Numbered from the stretch's first letter, positions 10,127 to 19,608 are shown. The stretch: DNA of 64,000 bases from Anabaena cylindrica PCC 7122 (GCF_000317695.1 NC_019771.1:5446001-5510000), one strand, 5' to 3'. The notes: generated from the letters alone by a model not told the origin. Numbers and translations are program-made.

Positions 10127-11683
10127 ATGGATTTTGCTAATATTGCATCCCAGTTAAATGCTGGAACGATCTTGCCAGAGGGGATTGTAATTATCACCCT
10201 CTTAGGGGTTTTGATTGTTGATTTGATTTTGGGGCGGACATCTTCGCGCTGGATAGGATATCTAGCGATCGCAGGTTTACTCGCTGCAATTGTCGCCCTA
10301 TGCTTACAATGGGACGCTACCAACCCCATCGGTTTTACTGGTAGCTTTAACGGTGACGACCTGAGTATCGTCTTTCGGGGCATTATTGCTCTATCTGCCA
10401 TTGTCACCATCCTCATGTCAATTCGCTACATTGAGCAGAGTGGCACAGCTTTAGCCGAATTTATCGCCATTTTGATGACTGCGACTTTGGGAGGAATGTT
10501 TTTATCAGGTGCTAGTGAGTTGGTGATGATTTTCATCTCTCTAGAAGCCTTGAGTATTTCCTCTTATTTGTTGACAGGTTACACAAAACGTGATCCTCGT
10601 TCCAATGAAGCGGCGCTGAAATACCTGTTAATTGGCGCTTCCAGCACAGCAGTATTTTTATACGGTGTATCACTGCTGTATGGTTTATCCGGTGGACAAA
10701 CAGAACTGAGTGCGATCGCTAATGGTATCGCCGCAGCTAACGTCAGTCAATCTCTTGGTTTTATCATTGCCCTCGTCTTCGTAATTGCCGGCATTGGTTT
10801 TAAAATCTCCGCTGCCCCCTTCCACCAGTGGACACCAGACGTTTATGAAGGCGCACCCACCCCAGTTATTGCCTTCTTATCAGTTGGTTCCAAAGCAGCA
10901 GGATTTGCCCTTGCTATCCGTTTATTGACCGTTGTTTTCCCTCTCGTCGCTGATGAGTGGAGATTTGTTTTCACAGCCCTTGCAGTCCTCAGTATGGTGT
11001 TGGGTAACGTTGTCGCCCTAGCCCAAACCAGCATGAAACGGATGTTGGCTTATTCATCCATTGCCCAAGCTGGTTTTGTGATGATTGGCTTAATTTCTGG
11101 TACTGATGCAGGATATTCCAGCATGATATTTTATCTACTGGTTTATCTGTTCATGAACCTGTGCGGCTTTACCTGCATAGTTCTCTTCTCCCTACGCACG
11201 GGAACCGACCAAATAGCCGAATACTCAGGGTTATATCAAAAAGACCCACTTCTCACTCTAGGATTAAGTATCTCTCTTCTCTCCTTAGGTGGTATTCCCC
11301 CACTAGCTGGGTTTTTCGGGAAGATTTACTTATTCTGGGCTGGTTGGCAAGCAGGTCTTTACTGGTTAGTCCTACTAGGCTTAATTACAAGCGTCGTTTC
11401 CATCTACTACTACATCCGTGTAGTTAAAATGATGGTAGTCAAAGAACCCCAAGAAATGTCTGACGTGGTGAAAAATTACCCCGCAATTAATTGGGATTTA
11501 CCAGGTTTCAGACCTTTACAAGTAGGTTTGATAGTAACTTTAATCGCTACTACCATCGCCGGTGTTTTGTCAAACCCACTGTTTACCTTAGTCAATAATT
11601 CAGTTGCGAATACTCCCATATTGCAAGCAGCAAAAATAGTGAGTACTCAAGCAGGTGTAATTATCACTGACCAAGCAGAATAA
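10127..11683 (+). CDS. ndhB: NAD(P)H-quinone oxidoreductase subunit 2
   Basis: Membrane subunit of the cyanobacterial NDH-1 complex, an antiporter-like proton-pumping subunit in the thylakoid membrane used in respiration, cyclic electron flow and CO2 uptake. The 518-aa length is normal for NdhB. The sequence is a continuous series of about 14 hydrophobic helices. Family landmarks include LEALSISSYLLTGY near residue 145, KYLLIGASSTAVFLYG near 165, APFHQWTPDVYEGAPTPV near 227-245, and the loop LAQTSMKRMLAYSSIAQAGF near 297-317. It is a single gene bounded by repeats on both sides, as ndhB commonly is in cyanobacteria. Confidence 0.97.
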   Translation: MDFANIASQLNAGTILPEGIVIITLLGVLIVDLILGRTSSRWIGYLAIAGLLAAIVALCLQWDATNPIGFTGSFNGDDLSIVFRGIIALSAIVTILMSIRYIEQSGTALAEFIAILMTATLGGMFLSGASELVMIFISLEALSISSYLLTGYTKRDPRSNEAALKYLLIGASSTAVFLYGVSLLYGLSGGQTELSAIANGIAAANVSQSLGFIIALVFVIAGIGFKISAAPFHQWTPDVYEGAPTPVIAFLSVGSKAAGFALAIRLLTVVFPLVADEWRFVFTALAVLSMVLGNVVALAQTSMKRMLAYSSIAQAGFVMIGLISGTDAGYSSMIFYLLVYLFMNLCGFTCIVLFSLRTGTDQIAEYSGLYQKDPLLTLGLSISLLSLGGIPPLAGFFGKIYLFWAGWQAGLYWLVLLGLITSVVSIYYYIRVVKMMVVKEPQEMSDVVKNYPAINWDLPGFRPLQVGLIVTLIATTIAGVLSNPLFTLVNNSVANTPILQAAKIVSTQAGVIITDQAE

Positions 11684-11694
11684 TTCGTGGTGAT

Positions 11695-11735
11695 TGGGTA
11701 ATAGGTAATAGGTAATGGGTAATAGGTAATAGGTA
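11695..11735. repeat. STRR heptamer run (GGTAATA/GGTAATG)n
   Basis: Five to six tandem heptamers of the GGTAATA type directly after the ndhB stop, followed by a second short heptamer run (GTCACCT) around 11768-11792. Confidence 0.8.
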
Positions 11736-11974
11736 AAAATTATTAATTAAACTCCTTTATCTTCCTGTCACCCGTCACCTGTCACCTATCACCTTTTTTT
11801 AACTATAGCCAGCCGTCTTATTGATTGTATGGATTAGAATCTTAATCTCAAATTTGGTTTCTTTCATCTTGTTTTTCCGCTTTTTCCGCGAGATACCCCA
11901 GGTTTAGCTTTCGCGAAGCGTCACGAAATGAAGCAAGCTAGGGAGGGATAGCGCGTTTAATTTATGGAGTATCT

Positions 11975-12223
11975 AGGGGATGCTGAATAAATGTAAAACC
12001 TATATAAATCAAGGGATACAGGGGGATAAGATACAATAAAGTGCAAGGAATAAGTGACGAAACCATCAAAAACCGTTCATTTACCCAAATTAGAGACTAT
12101 TGTGATCTCCCTCTAATTCTTCTCCTGACTTCTGACTCCTAGCCCTAACGAAAAGACTTTTATGCCTAACGGCACGCTACGCGGTAAGCGAAGCTATGCC
12201 CGCAGGGCTTTACAGCAAGCCCT
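11975..12223. mobile_element. MITE-like element with AGGG...CCCT ends, copy B (diverged)
   Basis: Relative of the element at 9763-9997. The left end AGGGGATGCTGAATAA and right end CAGCAAGCCCT pair imperfectly, and the interior shares TTTACCCAAATT and the CTAACGAAAAGACTTTT segment. A palindromic insert containing GGCACGCTACGCG and TGCCCGCAGGGC (about 12163-12210) interrupts the right part. No target duplication is recognisable, consistent with an older copy. Confidence 0.65.
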
Positions 12224-12366
12224 AAATAGCTTTCTATGTTTGGGATTCTCCCTAACCAAAAAAAACCTGCCATTCTCTGAAACTCAGTACAAATAGGCAG
12301 GGTTACTCAGTCTATAGCCGTGTTGCTTGACTGAATATGTTGGGTGGCAAAGACCATCACAAGAGC

Positions 12367-12485
12367 TATAGCCTTTCCCACTCTAGTTAGATACAAAATT
12401 ACCCCTCCCCAACCCTCCCATTGGTAAGGGGAGGGTGCGCGACAGCGCTGGTGGGGTGTATTTCATGAGATTGGGAATTGCTATA
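12367..12485 (+). mobile_element. 119-bp TATAGC-ended MITE-like element, copy 1
   Basis: Ends TATAGCCTTTCCCA and TGGGAATTGCTATA form imperfect inverted repeats, and TA flanks are compatible with a TA target site. The core is a GC-rich hairpin (CCCTCCCATTGGTAAGGGGAGGG). It lies 3 bp beyond the stop codon of the minus-strand response regulator, so its hairpin could act as a transcription end. Four other copies or fragments are in the window. Confidence 0.85.
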
Positions 12486-12488
12486 ATA

Positions 12489-13067
12489 TTACTTAATTTT
12501 CTGTTTAATAAATGTCACAACTTGAGTTAGCTGTTTCTTGAGGCTGTCAATCTCTGCTTGCATCTTCACCATTTTTGCGTTCAGAGCTTGTATTTCTGCA
12601 TCAGAGCTACCTGCTGCGGAATTAGGTTTTGCAGCTACTGTTTCTTGTCTCGCCGGAGCAACTACTGATTGCTCAGTATTAGTACGAGCTTTTTTAGTAG
12701 CCTTAGCCATTGCTGACTTAATAGCAGTAATCAGCTGTCTTTGGTCAAAAGGCTTATTGAGAAATTCAAAATATTCAAATGGTTCAGGTATTTTTTCCGT
12801 TACCTCTTCCTTACGGCCAGACATGATCACTAAAGGAATTTTGCTTAATTCTGCTTGGGCTTGAATTTTTTGGAAAACTTCCCACCCACTCATTTTCGGT
12901 AAAATAAAGTCCAACATGATCAAGCTGACTTTTTCGTTAAGGATGAGATTATATCCTTCTAAACCGTCTTTTGCCTCCAATACTTCAAAATTGCCCGGAG
13001 GCAACATTTCTCTGACTTTTACCCTGACAACTGTAGTGTCATCAATAACTAAAATTTTGTTTGCCAC
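12489..13067 (-). CDS. Response regulator (REC domain with C-terminal coiled coil)
   Basis: A 192-aa receiver protein. The REC domain spans about residues 3-120 with the acidic pair in ILVIDDTTV, the phosphorylatable Asp in LIMLDFILPKMSG (near residue 53), the Ser/Thr position in LVIMSGRKEE and the conserved Lys in LNKPFDQ. There is no DNA-binding or enzymatic output domain. Instead an Ala/Lys-rich linker is followed by a heptad-like coiled coil (EIQALNAKMVKMQAEIDSLK) to the C-terminus, suggesting oligomerisation or partner binding. There is no adjacent kinase. ATG start at 13067. Confidence 0.92.
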   Translation of the reverse strand: MANKILVIDDTTVVRVKVREMLPPGNFEVLEAKDGLEGYNLILNEKVSLIMLDFILPKMSGWEVFQKIQAQAELSKIPLVIMSGRKEEVTEKIPEPFEYFEFLNKPFDQRQLITAIKSAMAKATKKARTNTEQSVVAPARQETVAAKPNSAAGSSDAEIQALNAKMVKMQAEIDSLKKQLTQVVTFIKQKIK

Positions 13068-13501
13068 GACTGATTACTCTACCAGAGACTTTATGTTTAG
13101 ATGGCTAGTTTGCCGATTGACATTAAGAATTCTCCCACTATATACAAGATTTATGTAAATTGGGGGAGAGTATATTTCTGTATAAGTGTCAAAAAAACAA
13201 GTAGTTTGTAAAACTTCTGCTTGCGTTCTGATCAATTTGTATCATAGAAATTCCATGAGCTAAAAAATTTAAACTAATGTCAGTATTCAGTTGCTAGTAG
13301 GTTTATCTCTATAAGTCTTATCTTACAGGCTTTTGAGGTTATTTTAGCCAATAAATAATTTCTGTTCACCCGCATTAGTGCAGTGTGGCAAAAATAACTA
13401 TCCCGTTCAACAAGGTTCAAAAGCTGATAAAACAAGCTTTTCTACCCTCTTGTCTTTCTGCATTAGTATATCTTTTATCTTTATTTTTGTATCTTACTGG
13501 G
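13068..13501. other. Intergenic region upstream of lipA
   Basis: AT-rich gap between divergent genes. A reading frame in phase with lipA opens at GTG 13385 and encodes a hydrophobic segment, but this is probably untranslated leader (see lipA). No RNA gene or repeat is recognised. Confidence 0.45.
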
Positions 13502-13507
13502 ATGTCT

Positions 13508-14410
13508 ATGACTTTTTCTCGACAAGCCGAACTCAAATTGAAAATTGCGGCTATGCCTAGCTGGTTACGTCGTTCTGTTGGCAAAGCTAGTGAAATTTCT
13601 ACCGTACAACGTATTATTAAGCAGCGCCAAATTCATACAATTTGCGAAGAAGGCCGCTGTCCCAATAGAGGGGAGTGCTATGCCCAAAAAACTGCAACTT
13701 TTTTACTCATGGGGCCAACCTGCACTAGGTCTTGTGCTTTTTGTCAAGTAGATAAAGGTCATGCACCAATGGCTGTAGATGACGAGGAACCGCAAAAGGT
13801 AGCGGAGTCAGTCCAGCTTTTGGGATTGCGTTATGTGGTATTAACTTCTGTAGCCCGTGATGATTTGTCTGATGGGGGTGCTAGGCATTTTGTGAAAACG
13901 ATGGAGGCTATCCGCCAATTAAACCCAGAAACTCAAATTGAAGTGCTGACACCTGATTTGTGGGGTGGTGTGGGTGTTGGGGAAGCAGGGCAGAGCCTAC
14001 GGATAGCTATGATTGTGACTGCTAAACCGGCTTGTTTTAATCATAACGTTGAAACTGTGCGGAGATTAACAGGGCCTGTAAGACGGGGTGCGAAGTACGA
14101 TCGCTCTTTAGGAGTTCTGGCAAATGTTAAAAACATTGATTCGAGTATTCCTACTAAATCGGGTTTAATGCTGGGACATGGTGAAACTAGGGAGGAAGTA
14201 ATTGAAACAATGGCAGATTTGCGGGCTGTCAAGTGCGATCGCATTACCCTTGGTCAATATATGCGACCCTCTTTAGAACATCTGCCTGTACAAAAATACT
14301 GGACACCAGCAGAATTTGATGAACTCGGCAGCATAGCCAGAGAGATGGGATTTAGTCATGTTCGTTCTGGCCCCTTGGTGCGGAGTTCATACCATGCTGG
14401 GGAAGAGTGA
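13508..14410 (+). CDS. lipA: Lipoyl synthase
   Basis: Radical SAM enzyme that inserts two sulfurs into octanoyl groups on lipoyl carrier domains. It has the auxiliary [4Fe-4S] cysteines in CEEGRCPNRGEC, the radical SAM motif CTRSCAFC a little downstream, and the C-terminal RSSYHAGE that supplies the serine ligand. The frame is open back to GTG 13385, which would add about 41 residues including a hydrophobic stretch (LSALVYLLSLFLYL) foreign to LipA. I prefer ATG 13508 (MTFSRQAEL), with ATG 13502 also possible, giving about 300 aa, the family norm. Cyanobacteria often carry two LipA paralogues and this looks like the one not linked to the typical MTVTVKPEWL N-terminus. Confidence 0.92.
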   Translation: MTFSRQAELKLKIAAMPSWLRRSVGKASEISTVQRIIKQRQIHTICEEGRCPNRGECYAQKTATFLLMGPTCTRSCAFCQVDKGHAPMAVDDEEPQKVAESVQLLGLRYVVLTSVARDDLSDGGARHFVKTMEAIRQLNPETQIEVLTPDLWGGVGVGEAGQSLRIAMIVTAKPACFNHNVETVRRLTGPVRRGAKYDRSLGVLANVKNIDSSIPTKSGLMLGHGETREEVIETMADLRAVKCDRITLGQYMRPSLEHLPVQKYWTPAEFDELGSIAREMGFSHVRSGPLVRSSYHAGEE

Positions 14411-14451
14411 GGCAGGGGGCAGGGGGCAGGGGAGAAATCTTAATTTCCCAG

Positions 14452-14487
14452 TCCCCAATACCCAATACCCAATACCCAATACCCATC
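14452..14487. repeat. STRR heptamer run (ACCCAAT)n
   Basis: About four tandem ACCCAAT heptamers between lipA and psaX, preceded by a GGGGGCA-type run near 14416-14435. Confidence 0.75.
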
Positions 14488-14575
14488 TCTACAAAAATAT
14501 TTTTAAAGATTCTGGAGAATTGGTGCTTCTGTTTGCTATTTGTTAAAAAGTCATCAAAATCAGGAGAACCAAATT

Positions 14576-14692
14576 ATGACTTCTAAAGGCAAAGCTGCTA
14601 AACCTACTTATGTTTTTCGTGCAAGTTGGGCGTTGCTACTGTTGGCTATCAACTTCTTGGTAGCGGCTTACTATTTCCACATCATTGACTAG
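14576..14692 (+). CDS. psaX: Photosystem I subunit PsaX
   Basis: A 38-aa single-helix membrane protein beginning MTSKGKAAKPTYVFRASWA, followed by a hydrophobic helix with LLLLAINFLVAAYYFHI. The order KPTYxFRxxWAxLLLAINFxVAAYYF matches the PsaX subunit of cyanobacterial photosystem I, a peripheral small subunit contributing to chlorophyll binding and found only in some cyanobacteria. An AGGAG Shine-Dalgarno sequence lies 9-10 nt before the ATG. It is a lone small gene and too short for most ORF calls. Confidence 0.88.
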   Translation: MTSKGKAAKPTYVFRASWALLLLAINFLVAAYYFHIID

Positions 14693-14846
14693 TTAAATGA
14701 AGAGGCAGGGGGAACGGGGCAGGGTGCAGGGGGAAATGACCTCTTTCTCCTGTTATGGAGTAAAGGGAAATATGGGTTTGAATTAGCTAGAATTCCCATC
14801 TGAAATTATCCCCCTTGCACCCTGCGCCCTTCGCCCTTGCCTCTTT

Positions 14847-15713
14847 TCAAATCGTGCCTTTGAATAAACCTTTGGGACGAATGAGCAGCACCAAAATCAT
14901 GATTAATAGGGCTATACCTTGTTTGTACTGTGAACCTAGCCAAGGGGTACTGACTTCTTGAACTATACCAATGATAAAAGCTGCTGCGATCGCACCATAG
15001 GGGTTGCCGATACCTCCCAAAATTACAGAAGCAAATAAGGGTAAAATCAAAAACCAGCCCATGTTGGGGCGAACAGCGGTAATCAAACCGTACATACTTC
15101 CACCCAAAGAAGTGAAAGTTCCCGCAATTACCCAAGTCCAGAGAACCACTCTATCAACGTTGATACCAGAGACTCTGGCTAAGTCTAAATCATCGGCAAC
15201 GGCTCGCATCGCTTTACCAATTTTGGTATTTTGGAGCAAGTAATGTAACGACACAATTGCCAAAACTGCTAATCCCAGTACTAATATTTGATTTTGCGGT
15301 ATTCTTAATTCCCCAATTTCTAAAGCGGGGGTGACAGGCAGATTATAGTTTTGGTTTTTACCTCCCCACACAAAAATAATCCCATTGCGGAGAAATAAAG
15401 CCAGTCCGATAGAAATAATGATCAGTGTTGTCGAACTAGCACGAATAGACCGCATCCTTGACCACAGCAATTTTTCGGACAGTAACATTGCTCCCACAGT
15501 TCCTACAGATGCTAGAATCATCGACAGCCAAATATTTAACCCCGTAGCATTTACGACCAGGGTCAGATAAGCTCCTAATGTGAGAAAATCACCGTGGGCA
15601 AAATTAGATAATCTTAAAATTCCATAGGTAAGAGTGAGTCCTACTGCGGCTAGAGCAATAATGCTGCCCACAGCAATCCCGTTGATAATTAATTGAACAA
15701 ATTGTGCATCCAT
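14847..15713 (-). CDS. Branched-chain/neutral amino acid ABC transporter permease (LivH/NatD type)
   Basis: A 288-aa inner-membrane permease of the LivH family with about eight hydrophobic helices. Recognisable family stretches are LIINGIAVGSIIALAAVGLTLTYG at the N-terminus, LSNFAHGDFLTLGAYL near residue 35, and the cytoplasmic EAA-like loop KAMRAVADDLDLARVSGINVDRV near residue 165-187 that contacts the ATPase. In Nostocales the NatABCDE neutral amino acid transporter uses such a permease (NatD). No ATPase, LivM or binding-protein gene is adjacent, so the other subunits must be encoded elsewhere. The substrate is inferred only from family. Confidence 0.9.
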   Translation of the reverse strand: MDAQFVQLIINGIAVGSIIALAAVGLTLTYGILRLSNFAHGDFLTLGAYLTLVVNATGLNIWLSMILASVGTVGAMLLSEKLLWSRMRSIRASSTTLIIISIGLALFLRNGIIFVWGGKNQNYNLPVTPALEIGELRIPQNQILVLGLAVLAIVSLHYLLQNTKIGKAMRAVADDLDLARVSGINVDRVVLWTWVIAGTFTSLGGSMYGLITAVRPNMGWFLILPLFASVILGGIGNPYGAIAAAFIIGIVQEVSTPWLGSQYKQGIALLIMILVLLIRPKGLFKGTI

Positions 15714-15880
15714 TGTTTTAAATTACTATGAAGAAATTTTTAAGACAGTACTTTCCTTCTGTAAAGTGTTTAATTAACCGTTACAATTGACACTATGCAG
15801 TTATGTTTTTCAATTTAAAAAAATTTGTCCGTTAATATACATAAAATCCAGTTCGCATCTTCTTGGCGGTCTAGTTGACC

Positions 15881-17764
15881 ATGCAGCAATCTTCAAGCTT
15901 ACCAGAACAGAACTCACAGATAAATGGAACGCCAACAGTTTTGACAACAATCCAGCAACTACAGGATAACTTGTGGTTAGAACGCAGGTTGAATCATTTA
16001 CAGAGTCGTCTCAATGATTGCCTGCTTTCATCTGCTGAACCGATGCCACAGGCGACAATAACCGAATCAGAGATTTTTCAAACAGTGGTTGATGAACTCT
16101 ACAACGCTTTAAATGCTAGTTGGGAAGAGTTGACGGAATGTACAGTAGGTATTGCCCAATGTCAACCACAAGAAATGGTTGGTAATATTTGCTATGTTTC
16201 TCATAGTTCTTCTACCCCCGGAATACCAATCCCAGAAATAAAACTCAAAGCCGGAAAAAAACTGCGGTTGAGATTAAAAGCTGCCATCAAATTAAAAGAT
16301 TTGCAGCAAATGGAGAGACAAAAGCCTGCGCTTGCTTGGCGTTTAGTGGATGATTCTAGCAATGTGATGACATGGTTAGTTATTGCCACAACCAAGTCTA
16401 ATCATGATATTGACACCATTGACTCATTGCCAACTCAACTGCGATCGCAATTAATCACTAGAACAGTCGGCTATTGTAATACAGCTTTGGCACAATTGAG
16501 GCAAATGCAGTCTTGGCAACAACATTGTCAACAGTTAGCTAACTTTAATCAGGAACTAGAACGCACCAATCTACTTAAAAACCAGTTTCTAGCCAATACC
16601 AGCCACGAAATCCGCACTCCTCTGAGTTCTATCATCGGATTCACACATTTGCTGCTGGCACAAGGTTACGAACCAGAGAAACAGCGTCACCAAGAATATT
16701 TACACATCATCCAATCCAGCGGTAAGCATTTGCTATGTCTGATTAATGATATTTTGGATCTTTCTAAAATCGAAGCCAATCAGCTAGAAGTGCAATGGGA
16801 AATGGTTGATGTGCCATCATTATGTCGTAATGTTTTAGCTTTGGTGAAAGAGAAAGCCGCTAATAAGGGTTTGAAACTGCGTCTGGAAATAGACGATGAT
16901 GTCAAAACACTACTAGCAGACCCTTTGCGACTCAAACAAATGCTATTGAATTTACTCTTCAATGCCGTTAAATTTACAAATACTGGTAGTGTTGGTTTAC
17001 GGGTAACTGCACAAGATTTATATTTACGTTTTACAATTTGGGATACTGGAATTGGCATATCTCCAGAAAACCAAGCTCTACTATTTCGTCCCTATAGTCA
17101 AATTATTAATCCCGGTGCTGAAAGCAATGAAGGTACTGGTTTGGGGTTAGTAGTGACTCAGCGGCTTGTAGAAATTCACGGTGGTTCTTTAGAGTTGGAA
17201 TCAGAAGTAAATCGCGGTTCCTATTTCACAATTTCCCTTCCCTTCCAGCCAATGGGAAAAGTTTTGGAAGCGATAGAAGTCAATGCAGAAAAGGATTTAG
17301 AAATTAGTAAAGAAACAAGTAATTATTCTGGTTCTCTCTCTGATTCTATTATCCCTGTCAGTATCTCACCAAAAATCTTGTTGGTAGAAGACGATGTAGG
17401 TAATGCAGAATTAATAAAAATTTATCTAGGTAGATTGGGTTATCAGGTAACTTGTGTCCAAAATTCAGAACAAATGTGGGCAACTCTCCCACAGCTACAA
17501 CCAGCAGTAATTTTAATGGATGTGAGTCTACCAGATGGCAATGGGTTGAATTTGGTGCAACAACTGCGAGACAAACAGCAGTATCAGCAAATACCAATAA
17601 TTGCTCAAACAGCAATGGCCATGAAAGGAGATAGAGAAACCTGTCTAGCTGCTGGTGTCAATGACTATATTTCTAAACCTATAGATTTACAACTTTTAGC
17701 CAGTCTGATGGCAAAGTATTGTCAATTAAGAGATGAGGATGCGAAGAAGTTAAACTCAAAATAG
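15881..17764 (+). CDS. Hybrid sensor histidine kinase with C-terminal receiver
   Basis: A 627-aa cytoplasmic hybrid kinase. ATG at 15881 is preferred over the in-frame TTG at 15875. The N-terminal 200 or so residues form an unrecognised, possibly GAF-like sensory region. A HisKA domain follows (FLANTSHEIRTPLSSIIGF, phospho-His near 243), then a HATPase with N box LLNLLFNAVKFTN, DTGIGIS and GTGLGL glycine boxes. The C-terminal receiver (about 495-615) has LLVEDDVGN, the phospho-Asp in VILMDVSLPDGNG and Lys in YISKPIDL. There are no membrane segments. It is followed 41 bp downstream by a Uma2 gene, with no cognate regulator nearby. Confidence 0.95.
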   Translation: MQQSSSLPEQNSQINGTPTVLTTIQQLQDNLWLERRLNHLQSRLNDCLLSSAEPMPQATITESEIFQTVVDELYNALNASWEELTECTVGIAQCQPQEMVGNICYVSHSSSTPGIPIPEIKLKAGKKLRLRLKAAIKLKDLQQMERQKPALAWRLVDDSSNVMTWLVIATTKSNHDIDTIDSLPTQLRSQLITRTVGYCNTALAQLRQMQSWQQHCQQLANFNQELERTNLLKNQFLANTSHEIRTPLSSIIGFTHLLLAQGYEPEKQRHQEYLHIIQSSGKHLLCLINDILDLSKIEANQLEVQWEMVDVPSLCRNVLALVKEKAANKGLKLRLEIDDDVKTLLADPLRLKQMLLNLLFNAVKFTNTGSVGLRVTAQDLYLRFTIWDTGIGISPENQALLFRPYSQIINPGAESNEGTGLGLVVTQRLVEIHGGSLELESEVNRGSYFTISLPFQPMGKVLEAIEVNAEKDLEISKETSNYSGSLSDSIIPVSISPKILLVEDDVGNAELIKIYLGRLGYQVTCVQNSEQMWATLPQLQPAVILMDVSLPDGNGLNLVQQLRDKQQYQQIPIIAQTAMAMKGDRETCLAAGVNDYISKPIDLQLLASLMAKYCQLRDEDAKKLNSK

Positions 17765-17805
17765 AGCTTCTAGTCTAAACGGCAGAAACAACAAAATCAA
17801 CTTTC

Positions 17806-18357
17806 ATGACTGTAACTACCTATAAATGGACAGTTCAACGCTATCACCGGGCAATAGCAGCAGGTATTTTTGATGACCAGCCTATAGAATTATTGCGCGG
17901 CGACCTCATCCTTATGCCTCCAGAAAGAGAACCACACGCTTACTACAACACAGAAGCCGCAGATTATATCCGTACTCTCCTTGGTGGAAGGGCAAAAATC
18001 CGCGATGCCAAACCCATCACTCTACCCAATGACTCAGAACCCGCACCAGATATTGCCATAGTCAAACCTTTAGATGAAGTCTATTTAGAACACCATCCTT
18101 ATCCTCAAGATATCTTCTGGATCATTGAATTTTCTAAAGCTACTCTCAGCAAAGACCTAGGTGAAAAAAAAGATATCTACGCAGAAGCAGGTATTGCTGA
18201 ATATTGGGTAGCCAATCTCAAGACTCCGCAATTGCAAGTATTTCGAGACTTAAAAAATAGACAATATTCAACAGAACTGATCATCACTACAGGCACTATT
18301 GCCCCCTTAGCCTTTCCGAACGTATTTGTTCAAGTGCAACGCCTGATAGGTAGATAA
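17806..18357 (+). CDS. Uma2 family protein
   Basis: A 183-aa Uma2/DUF820 protein. Characteristic pieces are ELLRGDLILMPPEREPH at the N-terminus, the Asp-bearing EPAPDIAIVKPLDEVY strand, and FWIIEFSKATLSKDLGEKKDIYAEAGIAEYWVANL, which contains the Glu and Lys of the putative PD-(D/E)XK core. Function is unknown. It is unlike the other three Uma2 proteins of this window outside these motifs, so they are not recent duplicates. Confidence 0.9.
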   Translation: MTVTTYKWTVQRYHRAIAAGIFDDQPIELLRGDLILMPPEREPHAYYNTEAADYIRTLLGGRAKIRDAKPITLPNDSEPAPDIAIVKPLDEVYLEHHPYPQDIFWIIEFSKATLSKDLGEKKDIYAEAGIAEYWVANLKTPQLQVFRDLKNRQYSTELIITTGTIAPLAFPNVFVQVQRLIGR

Positions 18358-18402
18358 AAAATCTACTAAGAGACTTCCAATTAAAAAAATATCCTAATAT
18401 TT

Positions 18403-18466
18403 CTTGTGGTGCGGGCCGAAAAGCCCGCTAATAATACAAGGACGGGCAAGATGCCCATCCCACAAG
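18403..18466. repeat. Nested palindromic intergenic repeat
   Basis: An outer inverted repeat CTTGTGG...CCACAAG encloses two inner hairpins, GCGGGC/GCCCGC and GGGCA/TGCCC. The symmetrical 64-bp structure looks like a short repetitive extragenic palindrome and would fold strongly in RNA. Only one copy was noticed in this window. Confidence 0.6.
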
Positions 18467-18591
18467 ATTGGATCATCTTTTTGTGTAGTTCTCTAAGAGA
18501 ATGTTTGAATTACTCCAAAATTCATAATTATCTTTATCCACCCCTAAAATAGTAGTTGTCAGGTGCTATCAGGTTTTGGCAGGATTGGGAA

Positions 18592-19422
18592 ATGATGATG
18601 ACAGAAAAATTGGAGCAGTTAAAAGCTTTATTTGCAGAAATGGAGCAGGCGCTGATTGCCTACTCTGGGGGCGTTGATAGCACATTGGTTGCTAAAGTTG
18701 CTTATGATGTGCTGGGCGATCGCGCTTTGGCTGTAACGGCTGTTTCTCCTTCGCTGTTACCAGAAGAGTTGGCAGACGCGGAAGCCCAAGCTGCAACCAT
18801 TGGAATTGCCCATAAAATCGTCCAAACTCACGAAATGGAAAATCCCAATTACACATCTAACCCTGTTAACCGCTGCTATTTTTGCAAAAGTGAACTGCAC
18901 GATACACTCAAACCTTTGGCATTAGAGTTAGGCTATCCCTATGTGGTAGATGGGGTAAACGCCGATGATTTACACGATTATCGCCCCGGAATTCAGGCAG
19001 CTAAAGAAAGAGGTGCGCGATCGCCTTTAGCAGAAATTGGCATCACTAAAGCCGAAGTCCGTCAATTTTCTCAACAACTCGGTTTACCTTGGTGGGATAA
19101 ACCAGCCCAGCCTTGTCTGAGTTCTCGCTTTCCCTATGGTGAAGAAATTACCATAGCCAAATTACAGCGAGTCGGCAGAGCAGAAATTTATTTACGCAAT
19201 CTCGGTTGGGACAATTTGCGGGTACGTTCTCAAGAAGACACCGCACGCATTGAATTATCTCCAGAACAAATTAAAAAATTTGTCTTAACCACAGACTTAC
19301 CCTCTTTAGTGATTGCATTTCAGAACTTGGGATTTATTTACGTCACCTTAGATTTAGAAGGTTATCGCAGCGGCAAATTGAATCAGGTTTTAAATCGAGA
19401 AACTGTGAGTAATAAATCCTAA
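18592..19422 (+). CDS. larE: ATP-dependent sacrificial sulfur transferase LarE
   Basis: PP-loop ATP pyrophosphatase of the LarE family, which donates sulfur to make the nickel-pincer nucleotide cofactor of lactate racemase-type enzymes. The PP-loop SGGVDST sits about 30 residues in. The segment NRCYFCKSELH and the conserved AQPCLSSRFPYGEEIT with the family cysteine are present. The frame opens at TTG 18556, but three consecutive ATGs at 18592, 18595 and 18598 are better starts, giving about 274-276 aa. LarB, LarC and LarA are not nearby, which is usual in cyanobacteria that have LarE-like proteins; the physiological client here is unknown. Confidence 0.88.
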   Translation: MMMTEKLEQLKALFAEMEQALIAYSGGVDSTLVAKVAYDVLGDRALAVTAVSPSLLPEELADAEAQAATIGIAHKIVQTHEMENPNYTSNPVNRCYFCKSELHDTLKPLALELGYPYVVDGVNADDLHDYRPGIQAAKERGARSPLAEIGITKAEVRQFSQQLGLPWWDKPAQPCLSSRFPYGEEITIAKLQRVGRAEIYLRNLGWDNLRVRSQEDTARIELSPEQIKKFVLTTDLPSLVIAFQNLGFIYVTLDLEGYRSGKLNQVLNRETVSNKS

Positions 19423-19608
19423 CTGGAGAATTATCAATAAAGTATTGCTATTTACAGCAGATTGCAGGTAAAAGAGACTTACGTGAGCATACTTGAACCA
19501 TCAGTACAAATCACTCGATAGCTTGCGTAGCATGGCCATAGGGTACAAATTTTCACCACAAAGCTATGCTAAAAAAGACTCTTACTCCTCAATCCTGCTC
19601 TAATTACC

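Larger units (their letters stand above)
11684..12488. other. Repeat-filled intergenic region downstream of ndhB
   Basis: About 800 bp without a gene. It contains GGTAATA heptamers (11695-11735), GTCACCT heptamers (about 11768-11792), a MITE-like element (11975-12223) holding a nested palindromic insert, and a 119-bp element (12367-12485). The ndhB and response-regulator genes converge onto it. Confidence 0.7.

Noticed and set aside
13378..13751. Short frames overlapping the beginning of lipA
   Set aside because: They are out-of-phase shadows of lipA and its leader.
19496..19512. LexA-box-like sequence GAACCATCAGTAC
   Set aside because: Spacing between the half sites is five instead of four, and it is between convergent genes.
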